A DNA stretch of 64,000 bases from Seiridium cupressi. Lineage: Eukaryota > Ascomycota > Sordariomycetes > Amphisphaeriales > Sporocadaceae. The stretch lies in the NCBI GenBank assembly GCA_036674765.1, contig JARVKI010000014.1, forward strand, positions 496,001 through 560,000, written 5' to 3'. Both the position numbers and the translations under genes were made by a program. Below the pieces are notes generated by a model. It was not told the origin of the DNA, did not search any database, and worked only from the letters and a program-made list of their open reading frames with translations. Positions 9,588-20,306 of this stretch are shown here, in pieces; position 1 is the stretch's first letter, and every line of letters begins with the position of its first letter.

Positions 9588-11235
9588 CTAATTCAACAGA
9601 GCCTTAAGGACCTTGATCTGCTCTAGAATCCTTGATCGACTGGTACCACCTTTAGCTGATCTCGACTCAACACTTGTCTCATAGTTAAAAGTATGTATGA
9701 CATCATCTGTGAATCGATCATCAATAGCCTTGAGTTGTTCAAGTGAGAGTTTATCCATTGGAATACCCAGCTCCTCACTCTTCGCAACCACTCGTCCTGA
9801 GATATGATGTGTCTCGCGAAAAGGCACACCTTTTCTGACCAGGAAGTCGGCAAGGTCTGTAGCGAGAAGGGTTGGATCTAGTGCAGCTAGCATCCGGTCG
9901 GGTCGAAGAGTAAGTGTAGAGAGGATACCATTTGCGATCTGTATACTATCAGAGATAGTATTAACATGATCTAGCATAGGTTCCCAGCTTTCTTGGAGAT
10001 CTTTGTTGTAAGTAGACGTTAAAGCCTTAGTTGTCATCATAAAGCCAGCAAGTTGACCAAAACAGCGCCCTGCTTTGCCACGGAGTAGTTCGAGTCCATC
10101 TGCATTTTTCTTCTGCGGCATCAAACTACTGCCAGTACAGTAGGCGTCAGCAATACTGACAAAGCCGAACTCAGACGAGGAATATAAAATCAAGTCCTGG
10201 CTCCAGTTCGAGATATGCCCCATGAACATACTACCACATTGTAGGAACTCAGTGACAAAATCCCTACTGGATACAGCTCCCATGGAGCTCCAGAGGATAC
10301 CATCAAAACCGAGCTCCTTGGCCATCATATCGCGATCAATATTGAAGGCATTACCGGCAAGAGCGCCACAACCAAGTGGACTAATGTTTCCATGTTAGTC
10401 AGGCCAGAGCGTACACAATGCCATGCACAGATATACCTACCTCTTGTTGACACGTTTAAAGGTCTCCCGCAGACGCTCTAAGTCACTTGCAAAGGCAAAG
10501 CCAAATGACAAGAGCCAGGCGCTAAACCTCACAGCCATCGCGCGCTGTAGGTGGGTATATCCAGGCATGATATGGTCGCTTCCAAGGTTAGAAGGTGATT
10601 CCTCATTAAGTAGGTGATGCTGGACTTACATCTCAGCTTCCGCACGTGCGACAATGACCTGAAGGAAGGCAACCAATTGGTCGTCGATCTCATGTATCCG
10701 CTCGCGCAGCCACATACGCATATCACAGACAACTTGCTCATTTCGGCTACGACCAGTATGTAGCTTGCCTGCGATATCCTTGCCGATGACTTCCCCAAGC
10801 CGACGCTCATTGGCAGTATGAATCTGGACTCTCATTACATTAGCCGCCTTGAGTGAAGTGAGTAGATCAAGAGGTGTGGGTAGCGCCTCACATCCTCGTC
10901 GTTCGGCCTTATGGTGAAGGTATCTGTCTCCCACTCCTTCAGGACCTCCCGGAGACCTCGCTCGATTTCGACAAACTCGTCATCGGAAATGATGCCAGAC
11001 TTTGCATTTGCGCGGGCAAAAGCAATACTGCCGAGAATATCTTCCTTATATAGGAGCTTGTCGTACGAAATACTCGCGTTATACTTGTGCATGAGGGGAT
11101 CTATACCGCCTGTTATCCGTGAGGTTAGTCAGGATACTGCACCCGAAGCTTGGTGGTCGCGGAGAGCTGCCAACCTGTAAAGCGCCCACCCCAGAGCATA
11201 CCCTCTGCGGGAGCATCCGATTTACTAGCGGCCAT
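9588..11235 (-). CDS. ARG4: Argininosuccinate lyase
   Basis: Catalyses the last step of arginine synthesis, splitting argininosuccinate into arginine and fumarate; a homotetramer of the fumarase/aspartase superfamily. Five exons (minus strand): 11235-11175, 11109-10892, 10823-10630, 10578-10441 and 10380-9588. The four introns are 51-68 nt; the third has branch CTAAC and the fourth TGACTAAC. The spliced protein is 467 aa, the usual family length. It starts [20 protein letters not shown] and carries the family motifs HTGRSRN (115-121), IMPGYTHLQ (161-169) and the superfamily signature [10 protein letters not shown] (about 287-296) in the flexible catalytic loop. No key residue is missing. It is intact although its left-hand neighbours are broken. 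A near-consensus general-amino-acid-control site lies about 165 bp upstream. Confidence 0.97.
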
Positions 11236-11397
11236 GAGAGGCTGAGTGCGAGTATCTTGTATAGCGATCGAATCGAATTCGCTGCCTTTCAAAGACTTAA
11301 TGGCATCTGAGACGGAGGAGCTGACGAAAAGTTTGCTGCTAAGCTTAGCATGGGCCGGAAAAACTTGGTGAGCCGATAACGGCCGACCGCATGCCCC

Positions 11398-11409
11398 CGA
11401 CTCACGTGA
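11398..11409 (-). promoter_or_regulatory. GCN4/CPC1-like site overlapping a TCACGTGA palindrome
   Basis: Minus-strand TGAGTCG (11404-11398) matches the Gcn4/CPC1 consensus TGASTCA at six of seven positions. It overlaps the palindrome TCACGTGA (11402-11409), a CBF1/bHLH-type E-box. Both lie 163-175 bp upstream of the argininosuccinate lyase ATG, a reasonable place for amino-acid control. A second CACGTGAC is at 11558-11565. Function is inferred from position only. Confidence 0.4.
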
Positions 11410-12620
11410 TTAGATTATGCTCTCGCTTGATATGTAAGGTTGGTGGGTGAGCTGTCTGAACCAAGCCAACAGAAACAAAAGAGTGGTGTCAAGTCGTGGT
11501 GTATTTAGAGCTATCTGCAACTGCTGGTCTGACCTAATCTGTAACGACCCCTCGGTCCACGTGACTGCCCCACCATAGATGACGGTAACTGCTTCCATTG
11601 CAAAGATTTCTGTGTGCAAAGAAGACCACTCTCTTCTCTTCTTCTGCTCTTCTATTTCTGAGGGCGTTTGAAGACTTGGCCCAAGTGTGCCGGCAAAAGG
11701 GAGCCGAATCAAGACAAGCCAGAATCATCATTCACGAGCATGTCTGAGGCCTTGGTGTTCATGTGATCGACTGTATCATATCCGTGGATTTCAGCGTTAG
11801 CTTACAGCCATTGCTGTAGTTGAATATTCCACCATCAAACCGCTGGGATATCATGGTAATCGTTATCTAATCTCCAGTTGTTTCAATCTGGCTATGTATG
11901 TATGTACAGGACGGATCACGTCTGCCATGTTCAAGATCTTGAGCTATGGGCTTGCGACTGCGCGAATTGATATGCCGAAGCAACCTCTTGGCATTACTCA
12001 AGTCAAACAAACACGTTTACCTCTTCCACCGTGATGCCCTCGCATGCCAGCCATCGAAGCGACTTAATGTGTTCCTTGCGCTGGAGAGAAGTCGACAGAG
12101 ACGATTGTTTACGATGCCACTACACAGGGAATCAGGTGTTTGAGTTCGTTACCTTCGGTGCCCCTGGGTTCCTGAACTTTTGGGTTCCCATCCTCCGGCA
12201 AGGAACTGATGGCCAAATTACTATTAGACCATGGCTTGGCCGCATTCTATAGTGGAGACGACCTGTGTGGTTTACCAAGACAAGTGCCAACAGGTATGAC
12301 TGCGACTGTGCATTCCGTCAGGCGGTAAAATGAATTCATTCAAGTCTCAAGAAGCACAGTAATCATGTGCATTATATCCCTTTTATTGACAAAAATTCGC
12401 AATAATCTGCTCGCTTATGATATTGAATGGAGATGCGCTATGATTCTGGGACAAGCCGTGCAAATGATGCAGTACGCCGACTGATCGCAGAAGGCTCTTT
12501 TGCCTGAAAACGCCTCTAACGAAAGACACAGACTCGTGGCTCGTCATCTTCGACACACATAAATAACTCGTTCCAAAGAAATGACTAGTGCCGCAAAATA
12601 CCCAAGACCCAAAGCGCCCT
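11410..12620. other. Intergenic between lyase promoter and SIS-gene 3' end
   Basis: No ORF here exceeds about 100 codons or shows a recognisable motif. It holds the upstream region of the lyase gene and the 3' flank of the SIS-domain gene. No repeat or RNA gene was seen. Confidence 0.4.
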
Positions 12621-13865
12621 TTAACCCTTCCAGCTTAAGAGCTGCCCAGCCTCTAAAACGCCGATAACATCGTCGCCCTCTATGACAGCGACGATTGAAT
12701 GCTCATCACAGTGCTCCTCCGGCGAGGATCGCATATCTTTGATCCATTCCACAGCCTGCGATATCCTCGTGTCTCCTGACACAGCAATCCATTCTTCCCT
12801 GCTTGCGCCCAGCCCTGGTAAGTCGCAAAGCTTTTGAAGGAAATCCGACGAATCCAACCGCCGTATGCGGTTTGGTGATGCAATTAGGTCGCCAATCTGT
12901 ACCCAGCCTGTGGCCGAGTCGTAAGCGGCTTTCAGGACGTCCCCGCCACGGACATCGAGAATGCTGCGACAAGGTAGCGCATCAATCTCGCAAATGGGCG
13001 TCGCAATCTCCATGATGTTTGTTGGTTTCCGGGAGGTCGCGCCAATAGCACCACCGGGGTGATTACGCAAGAATGTTGCCGAAACGCTGGCGTGGAGTTC
13101 GCTCGAAGAAACAATAGCAAGCGCATCACCGACCGCGATAGCCATCGTTGTGGAGGTGGTGGGCGCGGACACTCCAAATGAAGTAGTTTCCGATTCATGG
13201 ATCGGCGCCGATAACAGAATCATGCTCGGCCTTTGCCTGATCAGCTCACATGTCTCCGGCCGCGTGTGGGACGTGAGAACGATTGTCGGAAGAGACGTAT
13301 CGATGTGCGGAAGCAGGAGTAACAACTCGGGCGTCTTGCCGGAAAAGGTGATGAAGAGAACCGTATCATTCTTGCCGATCTCCCCCAGGTCACCGTGAAG
13401 AGCTTCTGTCGGATGAAGATATACAGCCCGCACACCAAGACTGTTAAAGCTCGCCACCAACTTTTTGCCAATGTGGCCCGACTTGCCCACGCCGATGACT
13501 ACCACCTTGCCCCTTTGGCCCTTATGCCTTGTGATGACTTCTATAGCAGAGTTGAAACCTGCTCCAACGACAGGGTCTGCTTCATATAATGTTGTGAGAT
13601 TCCTGAGCGACGTCGCCTCGGTGTTCAAAACATGGATAGCACCGAAGATTCGTTCATTGGCACGTTTGTTCTCTTCCGCCAGGGATGTTGATAGCAGGCC
13701 ATCATCAAGGCAGAGCTCTTCTATGGGAGTTGTCGGGCCGGTCGCGCTCGGCGTGAGAGGCGAAGGTGGTGACGGTGGAGGAACGAGGGTTCGTTGCGCC
13801 GTTGGACCCAACAAGAAGACAGCGCTTGTCTGAACAGGATGATGGTCGACCATTGTACTGTACAA
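12621..13865 (-). CDS. SIS-domain phosphosugar isomerase, KpsF/GutQ (arabinose-5-phosphate isomerase) type
   Basis: An intronless 414-aa protein. After a Pro/Ser-rich N-terminus (1-50) comes a SIS domain with VVVIGVGKSGHIGKKL (121-136), YLHPTEALHGDLGEIG (149-164) and TFSGKTPELL (173-182). These match bacterial KdsD/KpsF/GutQ enzymes, which interconvert ribulose-5-phosphate and arabinose-5-phosphate. The C-terminal third (about 280-414, ending DDVIGVLEAGQLLSWKG) resembles a degenerate CBS pair, the usual architecture of that family. In bacteria the product feeds KDO synthesis, a pathway fungi are not known to use for lipopolysaccharide, so substrate and role here are open. Two starts are possible, the first Met or Met5 (MVDHHPVQTS). 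No targeting signal is obvious. A long poly(dA) tract lies about 90 bp upstream. Confidence 0.9.
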   Translation of the reverse strand: MYSTMVDHHPVQTSAVFLLGPTAQRTLVPPPSPPSPLTPSATGPTTPIEELCLDDGLLSTSLAEENKRANERIFGAIHVLNTEATSLRNLTTLYEADPVVGAGFNSAIEVITRHKGQRGKVVVIGVGKSGHIGKKLVASFNSLGVRAVYLHPTEALHGDLGEIGKNDTVLFITFSGKTPELLLLLPHIDTSLPTIVLTSHTRPETCELIRQRPSMILLSAPIHESETTSFGVSAPTTSTTMAIAVGDALAIVSSSELHASVSATFLRNHPGGAIGATSRKPTNIMEIATPICEIDALPCRSILDVRGGDVLKAAYDSATGWVQIGDLIASPNRIRRLDSSDFLQKLCDLPGLGASREEWIAVSGDTRISQAVEWIKDMRSSPEEHCDEHSIVAVIEGDDVIGVLEAGQLLSWKG

Positions 13866-13951
13866 CTGGAAAATATGGTTTGCACCAAATGGCGCGAGAG
13901 CTTCTGCGCTTATCGAGCCTTCTTTTTAAATCTGTCCGGAAGAAACCCAGC

Positions 13952-13990
13952 TCTTTTTTTTTTTTTTTTTTTCTTCCTTTTCTTTTTTTT
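13952..13990 (-). promoter_or_regulatory. Poly(dA:dT) tract in the SIS-gene promoter
   Basis: The plus strand carries 19 consecutive T (13954-13972), then TTCC-containing T-rich sequence and another run of 8 T. On the transcribed gene's sense strand this is a poly(dA) tract 87-125 bp before the start codon. Such tracts exclude nucleosomes and are common fungal promoter elements. Confidence 0.45.
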
Positions 13991-13992
13991 GG

Positions 13993-16568
13993 CAGTCCTG
14001 AGAGCTCAAAGCACTTCAGACTTGACGGAGACTGGTGTCAAGTCAACGCCCCATAATTGAGACCGCTGTTGCCGTGGGTCTGCTTCTAGAACACTGTCTG
14101 CAAGAATTTGATTGCAGTTTGTTTCAGTCTTGAGGTGTGAGTATACGTAGGCTGAGATACGGCAGAACCCGGTAGGTGATAGCGCCAAGCAAATAAGGAC
14201 AGAAATAGCCCTGAATCCAGTCCTGTATCCTAGCACTGCCCACAACGATGAAACAGATATCAAGACGAAGAGGAAGGAGGAAAGGGGGACTGGTTGCGAA
14301 GTTCCAAGATAAAGGTTTGATTTATGAAGCGCCCTTGCGAGCGATGTAAGTCAAGCAAGGAAATCGATAGGGCGCGGGTCGGCTTCCGTTAAACACCGCC
14401 GCAGCTAGCAGCGGTATTTCATGTACATACAATTGGTATTTCTAAGCTCGGACCGGACGCAATGTTGCAGCCAGGCCGATGATTCATGACAGCCCGCTAT
14501 GCAGGCAGGCAGCATTTGTCGATGTAGGGGGTTTTTTAGGGGTCTCGAATTCGGGGATTCCCGTAACGCCTAGTGGACGCGTTCTTGCGTGATCGAGCCC
14601 TTGCCCCAAAGCGATGTGTATATCGATCTTGAAGCCACGGCGATCGTTGATATTGCAGGGAAGCTTGCGAGGTACGTACCGATCTTCTGGCCGAATGCGA
14701 CGCAAGCCTTGCATGCTGTGGGATGACCCGCATGGTTCTCGCTATCAGTGATCAATGCCCCGGTTGGTTGCAGGCCATGATTGGAAGATGTTGGCGGTGA
14801 ACTCGGGGCAGCCTGGGGCCAGTTGAGATTAGGCTACTTCCTACCAAGTAAAGTAGCGACATGGCGCAATGTCTCTGGCTGCAGGCTTGACTCTGTAGCG
14901 CGGGGTTCGCTTGGATCTCGAAATCCCAATCAATGGTGTAGAGCCTGGCACGACCCAGATGTTTTCGATTTTGTGGAGTGGACTGCTGGTGTCGATGCGG
15001 CCACGGAGCGCTCGAGTGGACCTGGACCGGGGCACAGGCTTACACCCCTTCACCAACCTCTGCCGTGGGCCGTTCAAACTGGTTCATCCGGCCATCTGGA
15101 ATGGCTGTCGACGACGACGACCTTTGCCAGGGCGGTTTCATCTGGTTTCGACGGAGCTGCCAGTTTGCGCAAGTTTCCGCAATATGGATCAGTGGTTGTC
15201 GGAGGGCCTTGGCTTGAGCAGCTGGTGTGTTGTGTCGGTTCCGGTGGGTTCAGTGTTCCTTGGATGCATGGTAGTAAAATCGCATTCAGTTTGGTGGGAA
15301 CTCATGTCTTGAGTCTTGACTTGGTCCTAGTAGCGCCCCTTCAGAACCCAAACGGACAGGCCATTGTGATTGAATTGTTCGAGAAGGCCATGACAGTTCA
15401 AGCCAACCTTCGAATCCAACAATAGAATTGCATAAAAGCAAACTGGGCATGAAACTCGGTCGGCCCGCAGCAGTCTCTGAACTGCATATGTACGAGATGC
15501 ATCTGCTGTGCCCTCGCAACTTGTTCGCCTCTTCCTGATTACAGAGACTTTAGACAGACGGTGGCTTGCTTGTCTCAACAAGGATGTTTTGGCGTTCGAA
15601 AAGTGAAGGTGTTGCATACAACCTTGATAACAATCAAGCAGTGTATATGGGCTTCTACACGGCTGCAGAAATGGGTGCTTTGGAGTGGTTATGACTTTTG
15701 CCGTAGTGCTGGAATCTGCAAGGGCAACTCAGGTAGCTACTTGTACCTGACATAGCGCTCAAGGACTACGGCCATGCGCACTCGGAGCAGACTCGTGCGT
15801 TCCGCATCTTGAGCTTGCCTAGAGTAAAGATTGCGCGAATGATTACACTAGACAGACGTATATTGGAGATGGTTCGACAAGGTGTAACGAGATGGTGTCC
15901 CCGTAGTCCACTACTTTACATGCATCACTGAGGTACATAAGGCTACTGGAGGGAAACCGGCTCATGATAAGATAAGAGCTGTCTCTCAGTATGTATGTAA
16001 AGGGAAGTCGAACACGCTCTCAGACCCCAAGACTAGATGGACAGAAAATGGTGCTCTCAGCTCACATCACTAACTAACCTACTCTTAGAAACCTCGAAAG
16101 CGCTGTCACAATTGATCATTCTGCAACCCTGTGTTCTCCCCGTGGAGTTATCATACCACTCTGAATATGATCCCATGCTAGTCGATTCAATTCGTCCTTG
16201 TAACATTTTTACGTGCGCCAACTTCTCTTCTCTTCTGTTGGTAGCATCTCCTCAGCTGCACGGAATAAGGATGATCTACGTCCACTAGACCCCCCGTGTC
16301 TTTGGAGCTCTGACCCCCATGTCGCTTTGCATGGTCACAGCCAGCCACATGATCGGAATGCGCTACGAAAACCGCATTTGCCTTCTTAATTCCCTACAGT
16401 ATGCTGCGCACCGCGAAAGCAATTCACACATCCTCACACCGCTCGTACGACTAATTTACGAGACAGTATCATCGACAGACCAGCCGTACACTCCTGCTAT
16501 GAGCATATCAAACACCCTGGAGCTCTGAGTTCAAAAACAGAAGAACTCGGGAACAAATTTAGCCCATC
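13993..16568. other. 2.6-kb intergenic region, no supported gene
   Basis: It separates the divergent SIS gene and the claudin-like gene. The longest ORF (14781-15425, plus, 214 codons) lacks any domain, splice context or coding-like composition and overlaps other open frames. I see no RNA gene or repeat. It may hold long upstream regulatory DNA or an unrecognised non-coding transcript. Confidence 0.4.
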
Positions 16569-17610
16569 ATGACACGCATGATAGTCTATGGCACGGCGCT
16601 AGCCGTCTTTCTCATTGGTACGTCATTGTCTTTCTCCCGAACCACTGCCCGACACTGTCTCAAGAATCACGGCGCCATCTCGTGTGTATAATAAGGGAGG
16701 GGAGAGCCGACATGGAAGGATCAAAAGCGACATCGCCTTGAACGCTTGGCCGTCACAAACCAGTCCTCATGCAAGTGGCTGTCATCTATGTCCTGATCGC
16801 TCCTCCCTACGCAGGGCCCCAGCCGTCATAACGATCGAGTGGGCGCTGCTCTGGACAAGACACGGAGCAAATATCAAGAACCCCCTGTTCTCGTGATATC
16901 GATCGATCGTCTGGCGCCTGCCTACCACTGCAGGGTACCACTGCAGGGCCGATGCGCATCACTCCTGGCCTCGTTATTCTGTAACTAACATGTCCAATCT
17001 CCACAGCCACGATACTCACCATTGTGTCCATCCTGACGACACATTGGCTGGACTACGAGATCCACAACACGAATACCGATACAAGCTTTCGACACACACT
17101 AGGTCTACATCACAGCTGTTCCTCTGCGAGCGACCCAGCATGCCGACACTTCCCAGACGATGACGACTGCACCGATGACAAGTTCTTCTGCTCCTTGTGG
17201 CGAACGTCTGGCTTCTTGCTGTCGTTCGCTACCATTGTGGAACTCGCAACAGTTGTCTCCTTCGTGGTCGTCATGGCAGGTGGCAAGTTCAAGAGAGAGG
17301 ACGGATGGAAGCTGATCGGCGCTTTGCTGCTTGCCGATGCAGCCATCGAATTTGCAGGCATGGGCATTGTCGTATGTATAAGCAATCGCACTGCAACTCG
17401 TTTTGCTAACACAAATCTTCACAGGCGTATCTGTTCAACAACGACTCGCAGTTTACTGTATCGGGCTGGAATCTCGGCTGGTCTTGGGCTCTATGTACCA
17501 CCAGCGCCGGCGTCTCTGTACTCCTTGCCACCGGACTCGCCCTGTCTGCTTACGTTCTGCCGCCGGAAGATGACTACGAGCCCGTGGGTGATGGGATCAA
17601 CGACATCTAG
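16569..17610 (+). CDS. Claudin-like four-TM fungal membrane protein
   Basis: Small integral membrane protein of a type common in Pezizomycotina. Exons are 16569-16617, 17007-17371 and 17425-17610. Intron 1 is unusually long (389 nt); intron 2 is 53 nt with branch GCTAAC. The spliced protein has 199 aa. Predicted helices: 5-28 (split by intron 1), 82-107, 117-142 and 156-183. The first extracellular loop holds four cysteines (54, 62, 71, 78) around an acidic patch (FPDDDDC) and ends FFCSLWRTSGFLLSF, a layout like claudin/PalI-type proteins. The C-terminus (LPPEDDYEPVGDGINDI) is short and acidic. Intron 1 interrupts TM1 and no extra exon is needed to complete the helix. The molecular role is unknown; location in the plasma or another membrane is inferred. 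Confidence 0.88.
16923..16948 (+). repeat. Tandem 13-bp duplication in intron 1 of the claudin-like gene
   Basis: Two perfect adjacent copies of TACCACTGCAGGG, each containing CTGCAG, lie within the 389-nt first intron. Confidence 0.85.
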
Positions 17611-18669
17611 AATGAAATGACAACAACTTCCATCCTGGAGTCGGCCAGGCTGTTTCCGCTGCTCATGGACACAATTCCTGATGGGCAAAAGAGGTGGTCT
17701 GGGCTGACTGCATCCCCGGGATATCCAGGGTGCTGGAGGATTTGCCACCTCTCGTAGGTGAAGCAGATCCATATCCATCCATTTCTCCGCAAACTGGTGA
17801 ATTTTGGCGGCTGGCAATGGAAGCGAGTCATAAGGCGGTCGTTGGTGGTCGATTGCGTGAGAGTTGTTGATTTTTACCGAAAGGTGTGAAATCAGATGTT
17901 ATATCAACCAAAAATGTAACAATTTTCGGTTAATTTGGGGTCGCGTTTGATCAGCTAACAGCTGGTATCACTTGATAGGAGTAGTATAGGGGTCAACGCG
18001 GTGGTCAGTCTACATGCGTTATCGTCCCCCTCAACAGTCCTAATGGCTGGACGATGGGGCAATCTATCAGCAAGATACATAACGGTTACTAGTGATTTTG
18101 GTGTTTCCCCCTGCTATTCAGTGGCACGAAAGGGTTTATTGTCGGCTTCTCCCAGAAGTTGCGAAAGCATTCGGGGTTGGGGTTGAGATTGAAGTTCGAT
18201 GTTTCCTTTCCCTCGTCACGATATATACAAGTTGGCATTGGCTGGTTTGCATGTTTGCATGTTTGGGGCACTTTTTCTCCCTATCTAGGAATCGTTTCGG
18301 TACAGCAAATGCATGCATCTTGGTCTTCCAATTGCAAATACGTTGAAACAGCGTTCTCGTCCAATGTCATCTATGTTCAATCGGCGGCATAATCAAATCA
18401 GGAAATGCCAATACGAAGCTCAATCAAATGCTTCTAGTTTCAACTGTTGCAAAAAAAGGACGCTGGGATTCGGTAGAACCCTGGCATAGAAGAAGATACT
18501 GGTAGAACTTGGTATGACATTATGTTTGTGACTGCCATAAATCGCCGGCACAGGGCCCAGTGACGGCCATCGCCACCGTTCTATAAGAACCAACCTTTTC
18601 ATCCATACATTCCAGCCTATCTTCAAGGGTATCCCGCATAGAAAGTGTATTGTCATGGCCAACCAAAGA
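17611..18669. other. Convergent 3' intergenic region
   Basis: It lies between the 3' ends of the claudin-like gene and the WKF gene. The overlapping short ORFs show no coding signature. It should hold both 3' UTRs. A small GTTTGCAT tandem pair occurs near 18245. Confidence 0.4.
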
Positions 18670-19971
18670 TCATGCTTCATCCTCACTGGAGTCATCCTCT
18701 GAATCTGACCCCGCTTCGGACGATGAGGAACTAGAGCTCGAGGAAGTCTCCTCCTCGTTCCTTGCTTGATCAACCTCCATAGCGTTTTCAGAGTCTGAGT
18801 CGTCTGATGAATCGCCACTGCCACTGCCGCTACTGCTTGTGTCCGAGTCGGAATCCGAATCGTTTTCGGAGGAGCTGCTCGTGTCGTCCTCCACTTCTGC
18901 TGTTCGGACCTTGTTCCTCCGTATTCTTCGTTGCGTACCGTCATTCAGCTTAACCCTCTTGTCCCCGTCCGTGGCTGCAGGTCCCGATTCTTTCGAACCC
19001 TCCCCATTCGTGCTGTCCGGTTCCGCCTCAGTCATAGTTGCACTGCTTGTCGAGGTCTCGGACTCTTCGCTATCAGAGAGCTCGTCGAGGACCATCTCGG
19101 CACGCATGCGCTTGACCACACGCCGTTGCATCTCCATGTCCGCCGTTCGGAGAACATATTCCACCTCTTCAAACCGACGTTTCTCAGGCGTCCGTGCTTC
19201 CTTCAGGAAGCCAGCAATGGTATCTTCGTACTCTTTCTGCTGTCTCTCGACGACCTTCTTGTTCGAGGACGAGAAGCCCTCGGCCCCCTGCTCCATATCC
19301 TTGTTCTTGGTCTCTTCCGCCGTCTCACGCAATCGCTTCCTAATAAAGCCCTTCAAGGGCTTGATATACTCGTAGAATACGTTTATGTCGACAGCAGGGA
19401 TGGTTGTTTCGTCCGAGAAGACGTACTCAAGAAGCCTTGTCTGGTGGTTCTTATTGAATTTCCAAGAGTCCCGCGAGGAATGCCACTGCCGGAGGTACTC
19501 GACTGCGGACTGAAGATTGGCGCCTGCGTTCTGTTTCTTGGCTAGTGGTTTCGCCGCACCGTTGGGTTGAGTCCCCTTGGGCGTCTGGCTCTGCGGTTTA
19601 TCTTGCTTCTGCTTCGGTTTCTTTGGGACCTTGTGTCCGTTTGTTGCCGTTGCGGGGATGGACAACTCCTCGGGCTCAGAAGCAAACGAGACCGACTTTG
19701 GCTTCTTGGGCTTCGGTTCCTCCCTCCGAGGCTTCTTCGCGGAATGGTCCAGAGCAGGGGCACCTGACGGCTTTCTTTTCGTCGCAGCGCTAAAGTTGTC
19801 TTTGGAAGACGGCGCAGACGCAGCCACACCATTGGCGACAGTGGACGAAGGAGCAGTTGTTTGCGAGGCAGCGCTCTCTGTTTGGCTGTCGGGTCCGGCT
19901 TTGAGCTTGAGGCCCAATCGCTTCCAGGCAGGAATACGGCCACTCGGCGTAGAAACGGTGGAAGACGACAT
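18670..19971 (-). CDS. WKF-domain (C7orf50-like) nuclear/nucleolar protein
   Basis: An intronless protein of 433 aa starting MSSSTVSTPSGRIPAWKRLG. The open frame extends 71 codons upstream but without coding character, so the internal Met at 19971 is preferred. Residues 60-150 are Lys/Pro-rich with likely nuclear localisation signals (KRKPSG, KKPRREEPKPKKPK). Residues about 155-220 hold the WKF domain, with YLRQWHSSRDSWKFNKNHQT as its core. A charged helical region (about 220-310) follows, and then a long acidic Ser-rich tail with runs of Ser, Asp and Glu, typical of nucleolar proteins. WKF proteins are poorly characterised; a role in ribosome biogenesis is inferred from composition. It is divergent from the proteasome alpha-1 gene across about 830 bp. 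Confidence 0.88.
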   Translation of the reverse strand: MSSSTVSTPSGRIPAWKRLGLKLKAGPDSQTESAASQTTAPSSTVANGVAASAPSSKDNFSAATKRKPSGAPALDHSAKKPRREEPKPKKPKSVSFASEPEELSIPATATNGHKVPKKPKQKQDKPQSQTPKGTQPNGAAKPLAKKQNAGANLQSAVEYLRQWHSSRDSWKFNKNHQTRLLEYVFSDETTIPAVDINVFYEYIKPLKGFIRKRLRETAEETKNKDMEQGAEGFSSSNKKVVERQQKEYEDTIAGFLKEARTPEKRRFEEVEYVLRTADMEMQRRVVKRMRAEMVLDELSDSEESETSTSSATMTEAEPDSTNGEGSKESGPAATDGDKRVKLNDGTQRRIRRNKVRTAEVEDDTSSSSENDSDSDSDTSSSGSGSGDSSDDSDSENAMEVDQARNEEETSSSSSSSSSEAGSDSEDDSSEDEA

Positions 19972-20069
19972 GATGGGAGTCCAAACGAGGGGCTCGAGAG
20001 GGAACGGAATATTAAAATGCAAGCAGAGATGCAAGAGACTGAAACTTGCAGTGCCCACACGCGCGGCTT

Positions 20070-20306
20070 CCAATGGAAACACTAGGATGGCCGATTCGCT
20101 GGCTCCAATGATCCGCCGGGCACAGATTGAATTGGTATGCCAATATCTGGGATCTCGGCGCTCACAATCTGGGACCCTATGCAAGTCAGCTAGCCGGGGT
20201 TTTGCTGAGGCGAGTGTCGCCGTCGATCATGCAATTGACTGTAGGATTACTAGGGCATATCCTGTACGCAAATTCACAAGGGACCGAGCGACTGCCAATG
20301 GATTGG
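20070..20306. promoter_or_regulatory. Cluster of CCAAT boxes in a divergent promoter
   Basis: Six CCAAT/ATTGG pentamers lie in 237 bp: 20070-20074, 20105-20109, 20131-20135 (reverse), 20140-20144, 20295-20299 and 20302-20306 (reverse). They sit between the WKF gene and the proteasome alpha-1 gene and are candidate binding sites for the HAP/NF-Y complex. Function is inferred from density and position. Confidence 0.4.

Noticed and set aside
14781..15425. 214-codon plus-strand ORF
   Set aside because: No domain, no splice context, overlapping open frames on both strands; likely chance.
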